A stretch of DNA of 64,000 bases from Lophius americanus (lineage: Eukaryota > Chordata > Actinopteri > Lophiiformes > Lophiidae). The stretch lies in NCBI GenBank assembly GCA_037951165.1, contig JBBDHG010000107.1, positions 1,337,501 through 1,401,500 of the forward strand, written 5' to 3'. The position numbers and the translations under genes are program-made. Position 1 is the first letter of the stretch. Each line of letters begins with the position of its first letter. The notes under the pieces are model-generated. The model had not been told where the DNA came from, made no database searches, and saw only the letters and a list, made by a program, of their open reading frames with translations. Below are positions 50,901 to 63,200 of this stretch, in pieces.

Positions 50901-53900
50901 GCACATGTATCTTTTTTGTTTATGTATCAAAAATCACCTGTGGGTGAATTTTCCATCCTTAACTCATCACGCATGATTCCACAGGAGTCAAAGTTGGCCT
51001 TTGAGGATGTTGATGCCACAGAGCTCTACCCCTGCGTGATGTTCTACAGCAGTAACCCAGGAGAGAAGGTATGAACAAACCTGTGAACCACAGCATTAAT
51101 ACCAGTCAATCAATCTATTCATACATAAGAAGTGACACAAACTCCTTTAACGTGATAAAAATAATTTCAACTCCGCCTTCGAACTATAAAAGCAGAAACT
51201 GAACTCTACTGAGGAAACCCTATCATTCATTTTCCAAAATTCACTGTAGAAAAACACTGGAGGCAGTTAAAACAACTACAAAACCGCTTAATAATAATAT
51301 ATAAAAACACAATGTCAAGGCCTAGAATAATAATAAATACTGACTAAAAACAGAAACACAAAGCTTAAAATAATAATAATGACAACCAGCTGAATTGCAT
51401 AGAAACATAAAAACTGACTGAAATGAAGACAAATAAATGACTAATAAGAAACTTCATCAGAACTAACCGGTTCTCTGTTGGTACGCCGGCTTCCTCCCAC
51501 AGTGACTCTCAATTGCCCATAGGTGAGAGAGGGGGAATGTTTTTTATCTTTATTTGTCGGCATCGTGATGAAATGGCGGTTTGTCCAGTGTTTACCCCGC
51601 CTCTCGTTACTGGGATAGCTGGGATAGGCTCCAGCCCCCCCAAACACCTGAACAGGCTAAAACGTTACAGATAATGGTTGGACCTGACTTACCTAACATT
51701 TATTTGTTTTTGAAATATTGACTTTTTATTGCGTTGATTCTCTAACAGCGGTATGGAAGTAATACTGACAAAACACAAAGGTTTGTGTTCAGTGGTAAAA
51801 ACAGCGTTTTTACGACACTCTGTTCATTCTGCTTCTTTCTGCATTTTTTCAGGTTAAGATCTGTGATATGCAAATGAGGGGAACCCCTCGAGACCTCTTG
51901 CCCGGTGACCCAGTCTGCAGCCCCATTTCCACCGTCCTGGCCGAAGCCACCACACAACTGATCCGTATCCTGCATCGCACCGACCACTGGAACCACTGCA
52001 TCAACAAGACCATGATCGAGAGGCTCCACAAGATTAAACCCTGCTTTAGAGAGTCAGCCAGTGGTTCTGGCGGCGGCCAGAGGCTGAAGAAGAGTCGCTC
52101 GGTTCAGAGCCGCGAGGAGCACGACGCCCAGAGAGAAAACCAAGAAACTCCCATGAGGACAGAGGAAGAGAGGGGACGCCACGGCCGACAGCACAGCCTG
52201 GGGGAGATGTCGGAGCACCACCTGAGGACGCTCTGTACCGAGGTGTGGCCGGTCCTGGCCATCATCGGTGGGGCGGATGCAGGTCTACGTGTCGGAGGGA
52301 GATGTGTGCACAAGCAGACTGGGAGGCACGCTACTCTGTTGGGCGTGGTGAAAGAAGGCAGCACCTTGGCGAAGGTGCAGTGGGATGAGACCGAGATCAC
52401 CATCAGGTACCGACAGAAAAGTCACAGTTCTCAACCATTTTCCTGTATTTTTGTTATTTACGGTCATCCACTCGGGTTGGGAAGAGGTCTGCTTCAGCTG
52501 ATCGGGTTTTGAATTAGGCAGCGTTTGTCTGGAGTAGTTGGAGGAGAGCTGGCAGCATGTGGCTTTTTTGCAGGATTCCTGGAACTGCAGATTAGATTGG
52601 TGACTGATGCTGCTTCTCCCGTTTTGTTTTGACATACTAGAACTGAGTTAAAAAAAAAATAGAGCAACAATGGATGAGCTTCACAATAACATTACTATAT
52701 TCTGAAGCCTCACTTTGTTTTGGATCATGACTGTCTACTGGACCGGGATCCATCCGTTATTTTAAAGCTGAGCCCAAAGATAACTGACAGATGTCGAAGA
52801 TGAACCTGTCATTGACACACAAACTGCTTTTTCAAGTTTGCTCCTTTATTCCACTTCTCAGATCTCAAATTATTTGTAAATCAACCCAATTCCCAGGATT
52901 CTTTATGAAAAATTCCACATGGTATTTGTTTTATGAAAGTTTTTAGATTTTTTGCCAAGCAGGCCTCCGAAACATTTTATTGCCACTCGCCTAATATAAC
53001 GATTTAAATGTAAGGGGAGCCCTCCTAATTCCCAGGAATTAGTTTTTTTGTGAAAGTAGATCGGGTTCATCCACATGGTCGTCAGCAGTTTTACCAAGTG
53101 TCTTACTTAATGTGCTTGTAAACCGATTCTTCACTGCCTGTATTCCTTGCTCTACCGCTTTGCTTTTTAATCACATCCATTCCCCATTGCCCTGATTTAT
53201 TGTGTTCCTCCTTCTATGACTGCATCTTTATGAATCCATACGTCTTTTCTTTTAATCATGGAGCTGCATGAGTTTGTGCTAGTACATTCATTCCATCTTT
53301 TCTCTTGCATGCCGTCGTGCTCTTTCTCTCCTGCCCTGTCCCTCACTTTGTATTTCCTTCCCTTGTCTCTTTTCAAATCTTCACTCCCTCCCATTAAAGC
53401 TTCCCAACTTTCTGGTCGCCTAGTGACACGCCACTATACAACCTGGAACCCTGCGAACCCCTGCCCTTTGACGTGGCGCGTTTCCGCGGCCTCACCGCCT
53501 CGCTGCTGCTGGACCTCACCTATCTCACCAGCATCCACGAGGACACCGCTGCCAAACTCAGCGTCAGGCGCCACGACAAGAAGCATCGCAATGCTGCTTC
53601 AACAGGGCATGAACCGACCAATAACGAAGACAAGGCTGACAATGAGGGGCACAACCGAAATGAACAAAAGGATAATATAGGAACGTCAACCGGAGCCGCT
53701 CTGAAGATGAACTCTGATCTGCGGGTGTCCCACAGCCTGGATGAGGTCAAAGCACATGTGGCACCCAACTCCAAGTCAGAGAGTGAGATCTCCTCTGTGG
53801 TGGTCAGCGGCGGGAACGAGACACTTTTCTCATCAGCACCTCATACTCCTGCTGACGGGAGCAGGAAAAAAAGCCACGAGCACGGCCCCCGCAGCCACGA

Positions 53901-54201
53901 GCATTCTCCTTCCTCAGTGGCCACCCAGTCGGAAATCCATGCCGTGCAGTTGTCCTACCTCTACCTCGGAGCCATGAAGACCCTCAGCGCCCTGCTGAGC
54001 TGCAGCAAGTACGCCGAACTGCTGCTGATTCCAAAGGTACTGTAGTGAAACCAGTTTGTCTGTCGCGTGATGCCATTATGAATTGCACAACTAAGTAGTC
54101 TGCCTTTTTTGACTGTTGGGAATATTGATATCAGTCTAATGTCCGTCTGTTAATCCCTGAACTTCATCAATCTAAACTTACATCCTCTTTCAAGCCCTAT
54201 A

Positions 54202-54279
<78 letters not shown>

Positions 54280-57200
54280 CTGTGTGTGTGTGTGTGTCTG
54301 TGTGTGTGTGTGTGTATATATGTATGTATGTATATATATATGTATGTATGTATGTATATATATATGTATGTATATATATATGTATATATGTGTGTGTGTG
54401 TGTGTGTGTGTGCGTGTGTGTGTGTAATGGAAAATGACATATTTCAGATAGAAAAATGTAAAAACACCACTTTTCAAGCCAAGAATGCAGAATGAAAGCC
54501 TAACAACAAAGAATTCATTATTTCTTTCTCTGCTGTCAGTCTGGTTGGACCTTCTAGAGACAGGTTTGTTTCACAATGAATTATTGACAGATTACACATT
54601 CTTTTCCCCCCAAACTACACAACTTGTCCAAAGGTTGATACCACTTACATTATTACAGCCAAATTATCCAGAAAGATGAAAGTGAAAAGACCAAAATTAG
54701 GCCAAACCCCTAATAAGGCCAACGGCTAGCTAAGCTTAGTATAAAGACTGGAAACATGATGAAATGGCGAACCAACCTGTCACTCCCTGTGTTTGACAAA
54801 GACACCTGAATAACTTCTTTAGAATAATTGTATGTAGATCATATATACATGATTTAGAGAGTTTTATTTATACGAACACGTTCTCTCCTCTGACATCTAG
54901 GTTTTACCGGATACAGCCCCCAGCGGCCACAACGCTGACCTGAGCACCGGCACCAGCGGAAGCACAGTTGCCACCTCGCCGGTGTGCAAGGAAGAGGTGG
55001 AGATGCGGGCGGCTCTGCAGTTCCTCATGCGCCACATGGTGAAGAGGGCAGTGATGCGCTCGCCCATCAAGAGAGCCTTGGGGCTCGCAGACCTGGAGAG
55101 GGCTCAAGCCATGATCTACAAGTTAGTGGTGAACGGGCTGTTGGAAGAGCCCTGTGGTGGAAAGTCCAAGCAAGGTGAAAAGATGACAAATGTAGTTTAT
55201 TAGTATTTAAAGAAGTCTCACTAAGAGTTGTTTTTATTTGGAGGAATGGGTGGGATTGTGATTGGTTGCAAAAAAGGAGATTTTCTTACTGTTTTTTTTT
55301 TTTTGTCCATGTCACATAATGTGATTGACGGATTAGTGGGTTTGATACTTGAAAGAGCCCTAAGTTTAAGTGCAGATTCATGAACGTTGAGTGCTTAGCT
55401 CTGATAATGACTAAACCTTCTGGAGACGTGTGGGGTGGATCAGTTGAGTTAAAGACACGTGTAGTTTTGTCTTTCCAATGCAATGTTCTTTTCTAGTTTC
55501 AGCTTTGTCGGTCTTTTCTTTTTCAGGAGTGCGAAGTGAGCCAGAAGGTGAGGGAGATGGTATCGATGGTGAGCAGTTAGCTCAAACTCCTGTCACTACC
55601 AGCCCCTCTGCCTCCAGCACCACCTCCTTCATGAGCTCCTCGCTGGAGGACACCACCACTGCTACCACGCCTGTCACAGACACGGAAACCGTCCCCGCCT
55701 CGGAGTCTCCCGGCGTTATGCCTCTGAGCCTCCTCAGGTGAACAGATGGCTGCCCTGTCGGCTAATTTAGCCTCGCTCTTCGTGTACGATAAACTAAGAC
55801 AATATTTGTGATGCTTCTCTGTGATTCGGCAGGCAAATGTTCTCAAGCTACCCAACGACTGCGCTTGGTCCAATCCGTCGAGCTCAGACTCCGCCAGTGT
55901 CGTCGCTGCCAACGTCTCCTTCCGATGAGGTCGGCCGACGGCAGAGTCTCACCTCCCCCGACTCCCAACCCAACAGACCACAAAACAGATCAGGAACCTG
56001 TAAGTCAGCAAGATCCCATTGCAAGCAGAAAAAAAAGTAAATTTGAGCTCAGCCACTGTTGACTAAGTAAAAATGTTTTTCCTTTGTTTTGTTTTTAAAT
56101 AAAATCGAAGAAAAATAGACTATAACACACACTCTATCTGTCGGAGGAGTGATACAAGGTCCAGCTGGTGATTAACAGTTTTAATTAACTTTCCACATGT
56201 TTTCCTACCAGGCTGGGTTTGAAGTCCATTTATCTTCCCCGGATGGTTCTGTTTCCCTATAAGGAAGCTGTTCTCCCGTCTTCAGTCTGTTCGTGCTACA
56301 ACCTCTAGGGTGGGAATGACCAGAGGCGTTACAATATCATGATACATAAGTCACAACACAATATTATATGATAGTTGATTAGTGCAACTACAATCTATTC
56401 TTCTCATTCATCTGGGAGCTAGAATGTTCTTCGAATGTATTTTGCGAATAACCGACGCGGTCTAATTTTCTGTTAGAGCATAACTTTAAAAAAGAACTCC
56501 AGTTGCCTCTGATTAAACCTTCAAGGATTAAATCAGCCTAGATTAATGAGGATGTACACAAACATGCATCATTGAATGATGAGCCAATGGTTTTGTGCTC
56601 ACAGGTTGTAAAATAAACAAGCAGTCTCCACACCTGGACATTAAAAGATTATTAGCCAAGGAAAGCGTAATTGAAAGTAAAGTTTATCGAGCACAACCTG
56701 GTTAAGAGGGCAGCGTAGGAATTATTACAACAAAAGAGTGCAGAGGTGTGAGCGATTTTCAGAGCCAGAATTAAAACATGAAACACAATCGTCTCCAACC
56801 TGTAAGTACAAAACAAAAAGGTTATAGGAGTCAGATGTTTCTTTACCAGGAAGGAGAAACAGGATGCAGGTATTTGTAGCACCTGGCTCTTCCTGGTCTT
56901 TGCTGAATAGTCCAATTCAGATTTGGATCCTGACACTTCAGTTTAACCTGGTAACTTTCTTCTGTCAGGTTTTCATGAGACAGCAGTTACACAAACGAGA
57001 ATTCTATTCAGAATTGAATACCACATGTTCTGTGGTGGTAATGTTTTTCTCCAGCTCTGTCAGACCCCAGCAGCAGACTCTCGACATCTCCGCCTCCTCC
57101 CGCCATCGCTGTGCCACTGCTTGAGATGGGCTTCTCCCTGCGCCAGATCACCAAAGCTCTGGATGCCACCGGTCAGTCTCAGTCAGCAGTCCAATGCTGT

Positions 57201-60200
57201 GAATTTAAGCTGAATTCATGTTCTGAACAGCAGAAGTTGGGTCGGCTGGGCTTAGCGAGGGAGAGAACTTAGGCTTCCCACAAAATAAGGATCATTTTAT
57301 CATCATATTATCTCAGGCAGTCATTTTTATATTTCATTGGAGACGTTAGAACTGTTCTTAATGTCATTCCTGATCAGTTTCTGCAGGTATTCAACTGTGA
57401 CGGTCGCAGTCACATCATTTTATGACACCCAGCATGTGTGTTTCTGCACCCTCAGGTGCCCGAGGAGAAGCAGACGCTCAGAACATCACGGTGCTGGCCA
57501 TGTGGATGATTGAACATCCCGGCACGGAGGACGAGCAAGAAGAGTCTCAGACCAGAGGCCGTGGCGTTGGCGGCGAGGGGACCGACTCGTCCTGCGTGGG
57601 GGCAGCAGCCCCTTCTGGGGGGAAGTCTCTGGACAGGAGCTCGTACCTGTGCTCACCTGGAGACATAGTCAGTGCAGATGCTTCGGAGATGGAGGAGGGC
57701 TTCAGCGAGAGGTACGGCTGGGCTTCTCTTATGCAAGTGCTTTATTATTATTTAAAGGTCATCCTACATCCAAAATCAGCTTTTGACCAGCTGTGACTGT
57801 TCCCTGTCATTAAATATGTAAAAAAAAATAAACAAAGATATTTAACTATCTTTTAGATGAATTGTGGATAAAAGAGCCTAAAATATGATTCTTTCAATAG
57901 AAGTCACACAGTGGTCAGCCATAACATTATAACTATAGACAGGAGTCTTCAGAGCAACGTTTATTGTCTTGTTACCATCGTATGAGTCAGTGGGTGGGAT
58001 GTGATTTGAAAGGAAGTGAACAGTTTACATAAAACCTATTTTCGTACATATTCATGATTCTGTATTATGGACTAAAACGGTTTGATTGAAGATCCTCCAG
58101 AACACCCGTCGTCACTGCTCCTCTTTCCTCCTTTAGTAACATGTTAGTAAAGGTTGATGAACGTTCTTTTTCTCCTTTCTAAAATGTAATTTACAAAGGA
58201 AGTCTATATACTGTTAATTACTTTGAACTGAGAGAAATGAAGTTGTATGTTTGTAAATGTTTTTATACTTGTGTAGTCCTGAGGGTTTGGAGCAGGAAAG
58301 TGCCACATCCTCCAGTGGCACCCCACTCAGAGGTCGTTCTGCTGTCGGTAGGAAACACCGCTTTGACCTGGCTGCTCGCACACTGCTGGCCCGCGCTGGT
58401 AGGAAAACTCCCAATTCATCTTCAGTCCTCCATCAGACAGATTTGTCTTCCTCTCCTCACTTAAACTTCCATTCCTTCCAAGCTGGACTCTACCGCTCAG
58501 TGCAGGCCCACCACAGCCAGTCACGTCGGGAAGTCTCGTCCCTCCAACAACAACAAGACCCCGGTGCCCTTTATGACTTCAACCTGGATGAAGAGCTGGA
58601 GATGGACTTGGACGAGGAGACCATGGAGGCCATGTTTGGCCAGGACCTCGCCAGCGACACTGACATTCTGGGAATGTGGATCCCGGAGGTACTGGACTGG
58701 CCAACATGGGTGTGTGTGACTTTATGCTAAGGCTAGAGGGCTGCCACCACCATTCTGCTCCTTCTTTCCCTGCCTCACTTCTCACTCATTCTATACGCGC
58801 ACGTTAAGCACATAATGCCTGAAAGCCCACTAACCCGGTAGATCCAACTGGTATTATTCAAAGAATATTCTAAATGATGACCCTTTGATTTGCTTGGAGA
58901 TCTGCAAAGCTGTCACAGATTCATTGTTCTAACATCACGTTGCATGGAAGCTTAACTCTTTTCCTGAATATTTTTGTTTTGTGTGTGCGTTTCGTGTTTA
59001 TACATTTTTGTCTTTGTGTGTGTGTGTGTGTCCCTCTCAACTTGTACCACACCTCGCAGCACGTGTGTGAGACTGATGATCGGGACGAGGTGGTGGTGTG
59101 CGAGCTGTGCGAGGCCAACGTGGCTAACTTCAACCAGCACATGAAGAAGAGCCACCCTGGTTGCGGCCGCAGCGCCAACCGGCAAGGTTACCGCAGCAAC
59201 GGCTCCTATGTAGACGGCTGGTTTGGAGGGGAGTGTGGCAGCGGAAACCCGTACTACCTGCTGTGTGGCAGCTGCAGAGAGAAGTACCTGGGCATTAAGA
59301 GCAAGGCCAGAGTCCCCATTGTGGAGCGGTATGTTCACCTCAAAAAGCCAGTATTTATTACTACATATTCATTAAAGGTGAAGTCTGTAAAGAATTAGGG
59401 GGATCTCTCTGAATGAATGGTATATGTCAATCATAACCACGTTTGTTTCTTCACCATGCTTTGCATTAGACTAGAATAGAAACTGACTACTGGATCTAAA
59501 GAAGCCTTATCAGGTTTATATGTTGCAGTGGCAGAAAAAGGATGAAGAAGAGCTTCATAGTTGAAAACTAATGAAGAACTTTGATAGTTTTGAGAATGTA
59601 AAATGTCAAAAACGGAGGCAAATAATTGTTTATTTATTTATATAGCACCTTAGAGATTGCTATGACTACGGATCAAAGGTAGTCAAATTCAAAAAGAAGG
59701 CAGTGGACCGTAAAACAGTGAACATTAACACTAGAAAGACAACAGTGGAAACTACATGTATATTGAGAGATGAATAAAAAGATCCACCAAAAGCAATACA
59801 AAAGACACTAAACCCCCCCCCACATCACTCGGCAGGATGCTGGATGCGGTCGGAGACGATGACATCATTATGAGCATTGAAGGCCACTGTAGAGTCTTGG
59901 ATAGGGAGTGGTGAGCTGAAGTGTATTATAGGTTGCAATCTGGAACTTCACCACTAGATGCCGCTATATTTTACACACGACAGCTTTTAAAGGAAGTAAA
60001 GATAATAATTGGTATTCTGGGATGGCTTTTCAGGTACAAGGGACAGGCTCCCGACCTCCTGGGAAAGCAGGACAGTGTGTATGAAGGTAAAGTGTATATT
60101 TTAAGCTCATTCTAAAATCCAATGTGACATATTTAATGTTTTCATGTTTGATTCCACTTTTTTTCGATTTAACCCTCCCGCTGCAGAAGACTGGGACATG

Positions 60201-63200
60201 CTGGATGTTGATGAAGACGAGAAGCTGACTGGGGAAGAGGAGTTTGAGATTTTGGCCGGTCCGTTGGGTCTCAGCGAACGCAGGATTGTCCCAGAGGCTG
60301 TCCAGTTCCCTGACAGTGACCCACTAGGAGCCTCTGTTGCCATGGTGACAGCCACCAACAGCATGGAAGAAACTCTGCTGCAGATAGGTGAGGAAGACCT
60401 TCACTATCCAGATCTAATTTATTCTGGAACAAACTTGCCAAACTAGGTGTTTGTTGTTTCAGGCTGTCAGACATCTGTGGATAAGAGTTCCTCGGGCAGA
60501 GTGACTCTTGGTGAGCAGGCGGCGGCACTCCAGAACCCTCATGACCGAGTGATGGCTCTGAGAAGGGTGACGGCTGCTGCCCAGGTGCTGCTTGCCAGGA
60601 CCATGGTGATGAGAGCTCTGTCCCTGCTGTCTGTCAGGTAGAAGAATATGATACATCCATGATAATCCAATACAGCAACAATGATGTAATAATGATAATA
60701 TATTTAATGTATAACGCATTTTACATTTGGATCAAATCTCAAAGTGCTACAAGGTATGATGTCATGAATATGTTAATGCAGTACTTGCTGCAGATGTGCG
60801 AAAGTTAGCTGCAGCTGCTGCAGCCTCCATTTATGGTCTGTTCTTCAGCATTCAGATATCTCCAGGCGTCTCCCAAAGTTAGACTCGTTATCCTGTCTTC
60901 AGATATTCTTGAGTGTCGATGCTCTCCTGAAAATTTGGGTTGCTTCAACGTACATCCCAACATACCGAATCCGGAAGACCTATAGATATGTAAACAATAA
61001 TTAAGGCTTACATTTAAAGAAACATTCCTAGTACTTAATTGTTGGGTAGATGAAGGCCTATCTCTCTGACTGTTATATATAAGACGTGACCCTTTTCTAT
61101 CTCTGCCTCCCACACACAGTGGTTCCAGCTGCAGCCTTGCAGCAGGTCTCGAGTCTCTGGGTTTAACCGACATCAGGACTCTTGTCAGACTCATGTGCCT
61201 GGCTGCAGCAGGCCGAGCTGGGCTTTCCACCAGTCCTGCAACGTCTTCTGGCCACGCTGAAAGGCCTCGAGGCGCGGTCAAGGCCAGCAAACCCATCTCC
61301 TGCCTGGCTTACCTGAGCACCGCAGTCGGCTGCTTGGCCTCCAACAGTCCCAGCGCTGCCAAGCTGCTGGTTCAGCTCTGCACTCAAGTGAGCAATTAAT
61401 CCTTTTATTTTATTAAGTGTATTAATTCATGTGTTAATAAACAGACTGTTTCTCTTGTCTGCTTCTTATTTCTAGCTGCATCTCACATTTTCTTCTGTCT
61501 TTACAGAACCTGATCTCTGCAGCGACCGGCATGAATCTGACCACAGTGGACGACCCCATCCAGAGGAAGTTCCTGCCCAGCTTTCTGCGTGGCGTGGCCG
61601 AGGAGAACAAGCTCATAACCTCGCCAAACTTTGTGGTCACGCAGGCCCTGGTGGCCCTTCTAGCCGATAAGGGGGCCCGACTCAGACCTGCTTATGACAA
61701 GGCAGACATGGAGAAAAGAGGTTTGTAAAATTAGAGGAGCAGGAGATACCAGGAATATGTCCATGACAGAACCGGGATCTTTGTTTTGGTTGTTATTTTG
61801 ATGCGGTTTGTTTTTCCAAAAGGTTTCTATGAAGTGTTAAAAAGCTGAACCTGGCACCACATTACATACTTAAATCTTTTTGTTATCCTTTTATCTGGTA
61901 ATTTGAGTTTAAATTGGAGCTGCTACACGGCTACACTTTGCTCAGTAAAGTGTTTCTCAATAAGTTCAAGTGCTGACATTTTGCATAGAATTGATTGGCC
62001 AGTAGGTGGTCTTGTATACGTTTAAATCCTCATTTTGAACATAATGAACCTGTAAATCCTACATAATAAGCTTCCTTGCCAATATGCCGAGATAAAGTGC
62101 AAACCACTGTTGTAATCCTTAATACAAACTTGACCATAAATGTTCCCTGTCATTCACAAATCCTGCTTCCTAGTTCAAGTCTGAGGTGTCGGTACCCTCT
62201 GGGCTGTTGTTTGTGATTGAAGGCGTTTGGCTTTTGGCCGTTTATCTCGCTAGTTTTAACCTGAAAGCTGGTTCGGCCGCTTTAAATGAACATGCTGTCT
62301 TTGTTGACCACCAACTTATAATTATAAGCATGTGTTTGTATAATTCATGTTGTAGATGAATCATCAACATCAAGTCTTCATTCATATGTGACTCAAGCTT
62401 GTGCCAGTTTGGCCGTTTTTCTTTTGATTTGGGTCACTTTTTTTTTTTTTTTCTGTTTTTTGAGTTTTCTTGTTTGTCTTTTTCATTTGTGGTGCTTCCC
62501 CTCACTCACATGGCAACCTTGTCATCTTTTCGTCCATTTCGAGCAGGTCTAATTGCACATTTGTATGCCCATCCTTCCCATAATCCCTCCGCTGTAGGGC
62601 CTCTGGAGCTGGCCAACGCTCTGGCGGCCTGTTGCCTTTCCTCCAGACTTTCCTCGCAGCACCGCCAGTGGGCTGCGCAGCAACTGGTCCGTACACTGGC
62701 CGCCCACGATCGTGACAACAACCATAGCCGGCCGCAGACCTTTGCCGACATGGCGGGGGACCTGCGGAAGTGCCCCTTCATCAAGCTAGAGGCTCACCAG
62801 GGCAGAGTGAGTGGATGCAGCATCATGAGAGTGTTCCTCCACTTTACAGCTCACAACTGTCATGCATTTAAGTGTTCCTCTGTCTGACACAGGTCAACAC
62901 ATGTGGCTGGTGCTGCAAGAAAGGCTTGTTGGCCACCAGCGGTAATGATGGGACGGTCAGGATGTGGAACGTAACTAAGAGCCAGTACACCCTCCAGCAG
63001 ACCTGCATCTTTAACAAGGAGTAAGTCTTCCACAAACATCACACATTCACAAATCAATGTCGCTGAATCCAACTCATTATAATTTAAGATTTTATTTTAA
63101 TATCCATTTTAAAAAATGACTCAAAAGTTATTAAGGTCAATCTTACCAACGGCATTCGGAGAAACGGTGTACAAGAAACCAACTCATGTTACCTCAACGC

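Noticed and set aside
52104..52635. Long minus-strand frames near 52.1-52.6 kb
   Set aside because: Antisense of HERC1 exon 36 and adjacent intron.
54150..54495. Val/Cys, Thr/His and Tyr/Ile-rich open frames on both strands
   Set aside because: Translations of the TG/TATG microsatellite.
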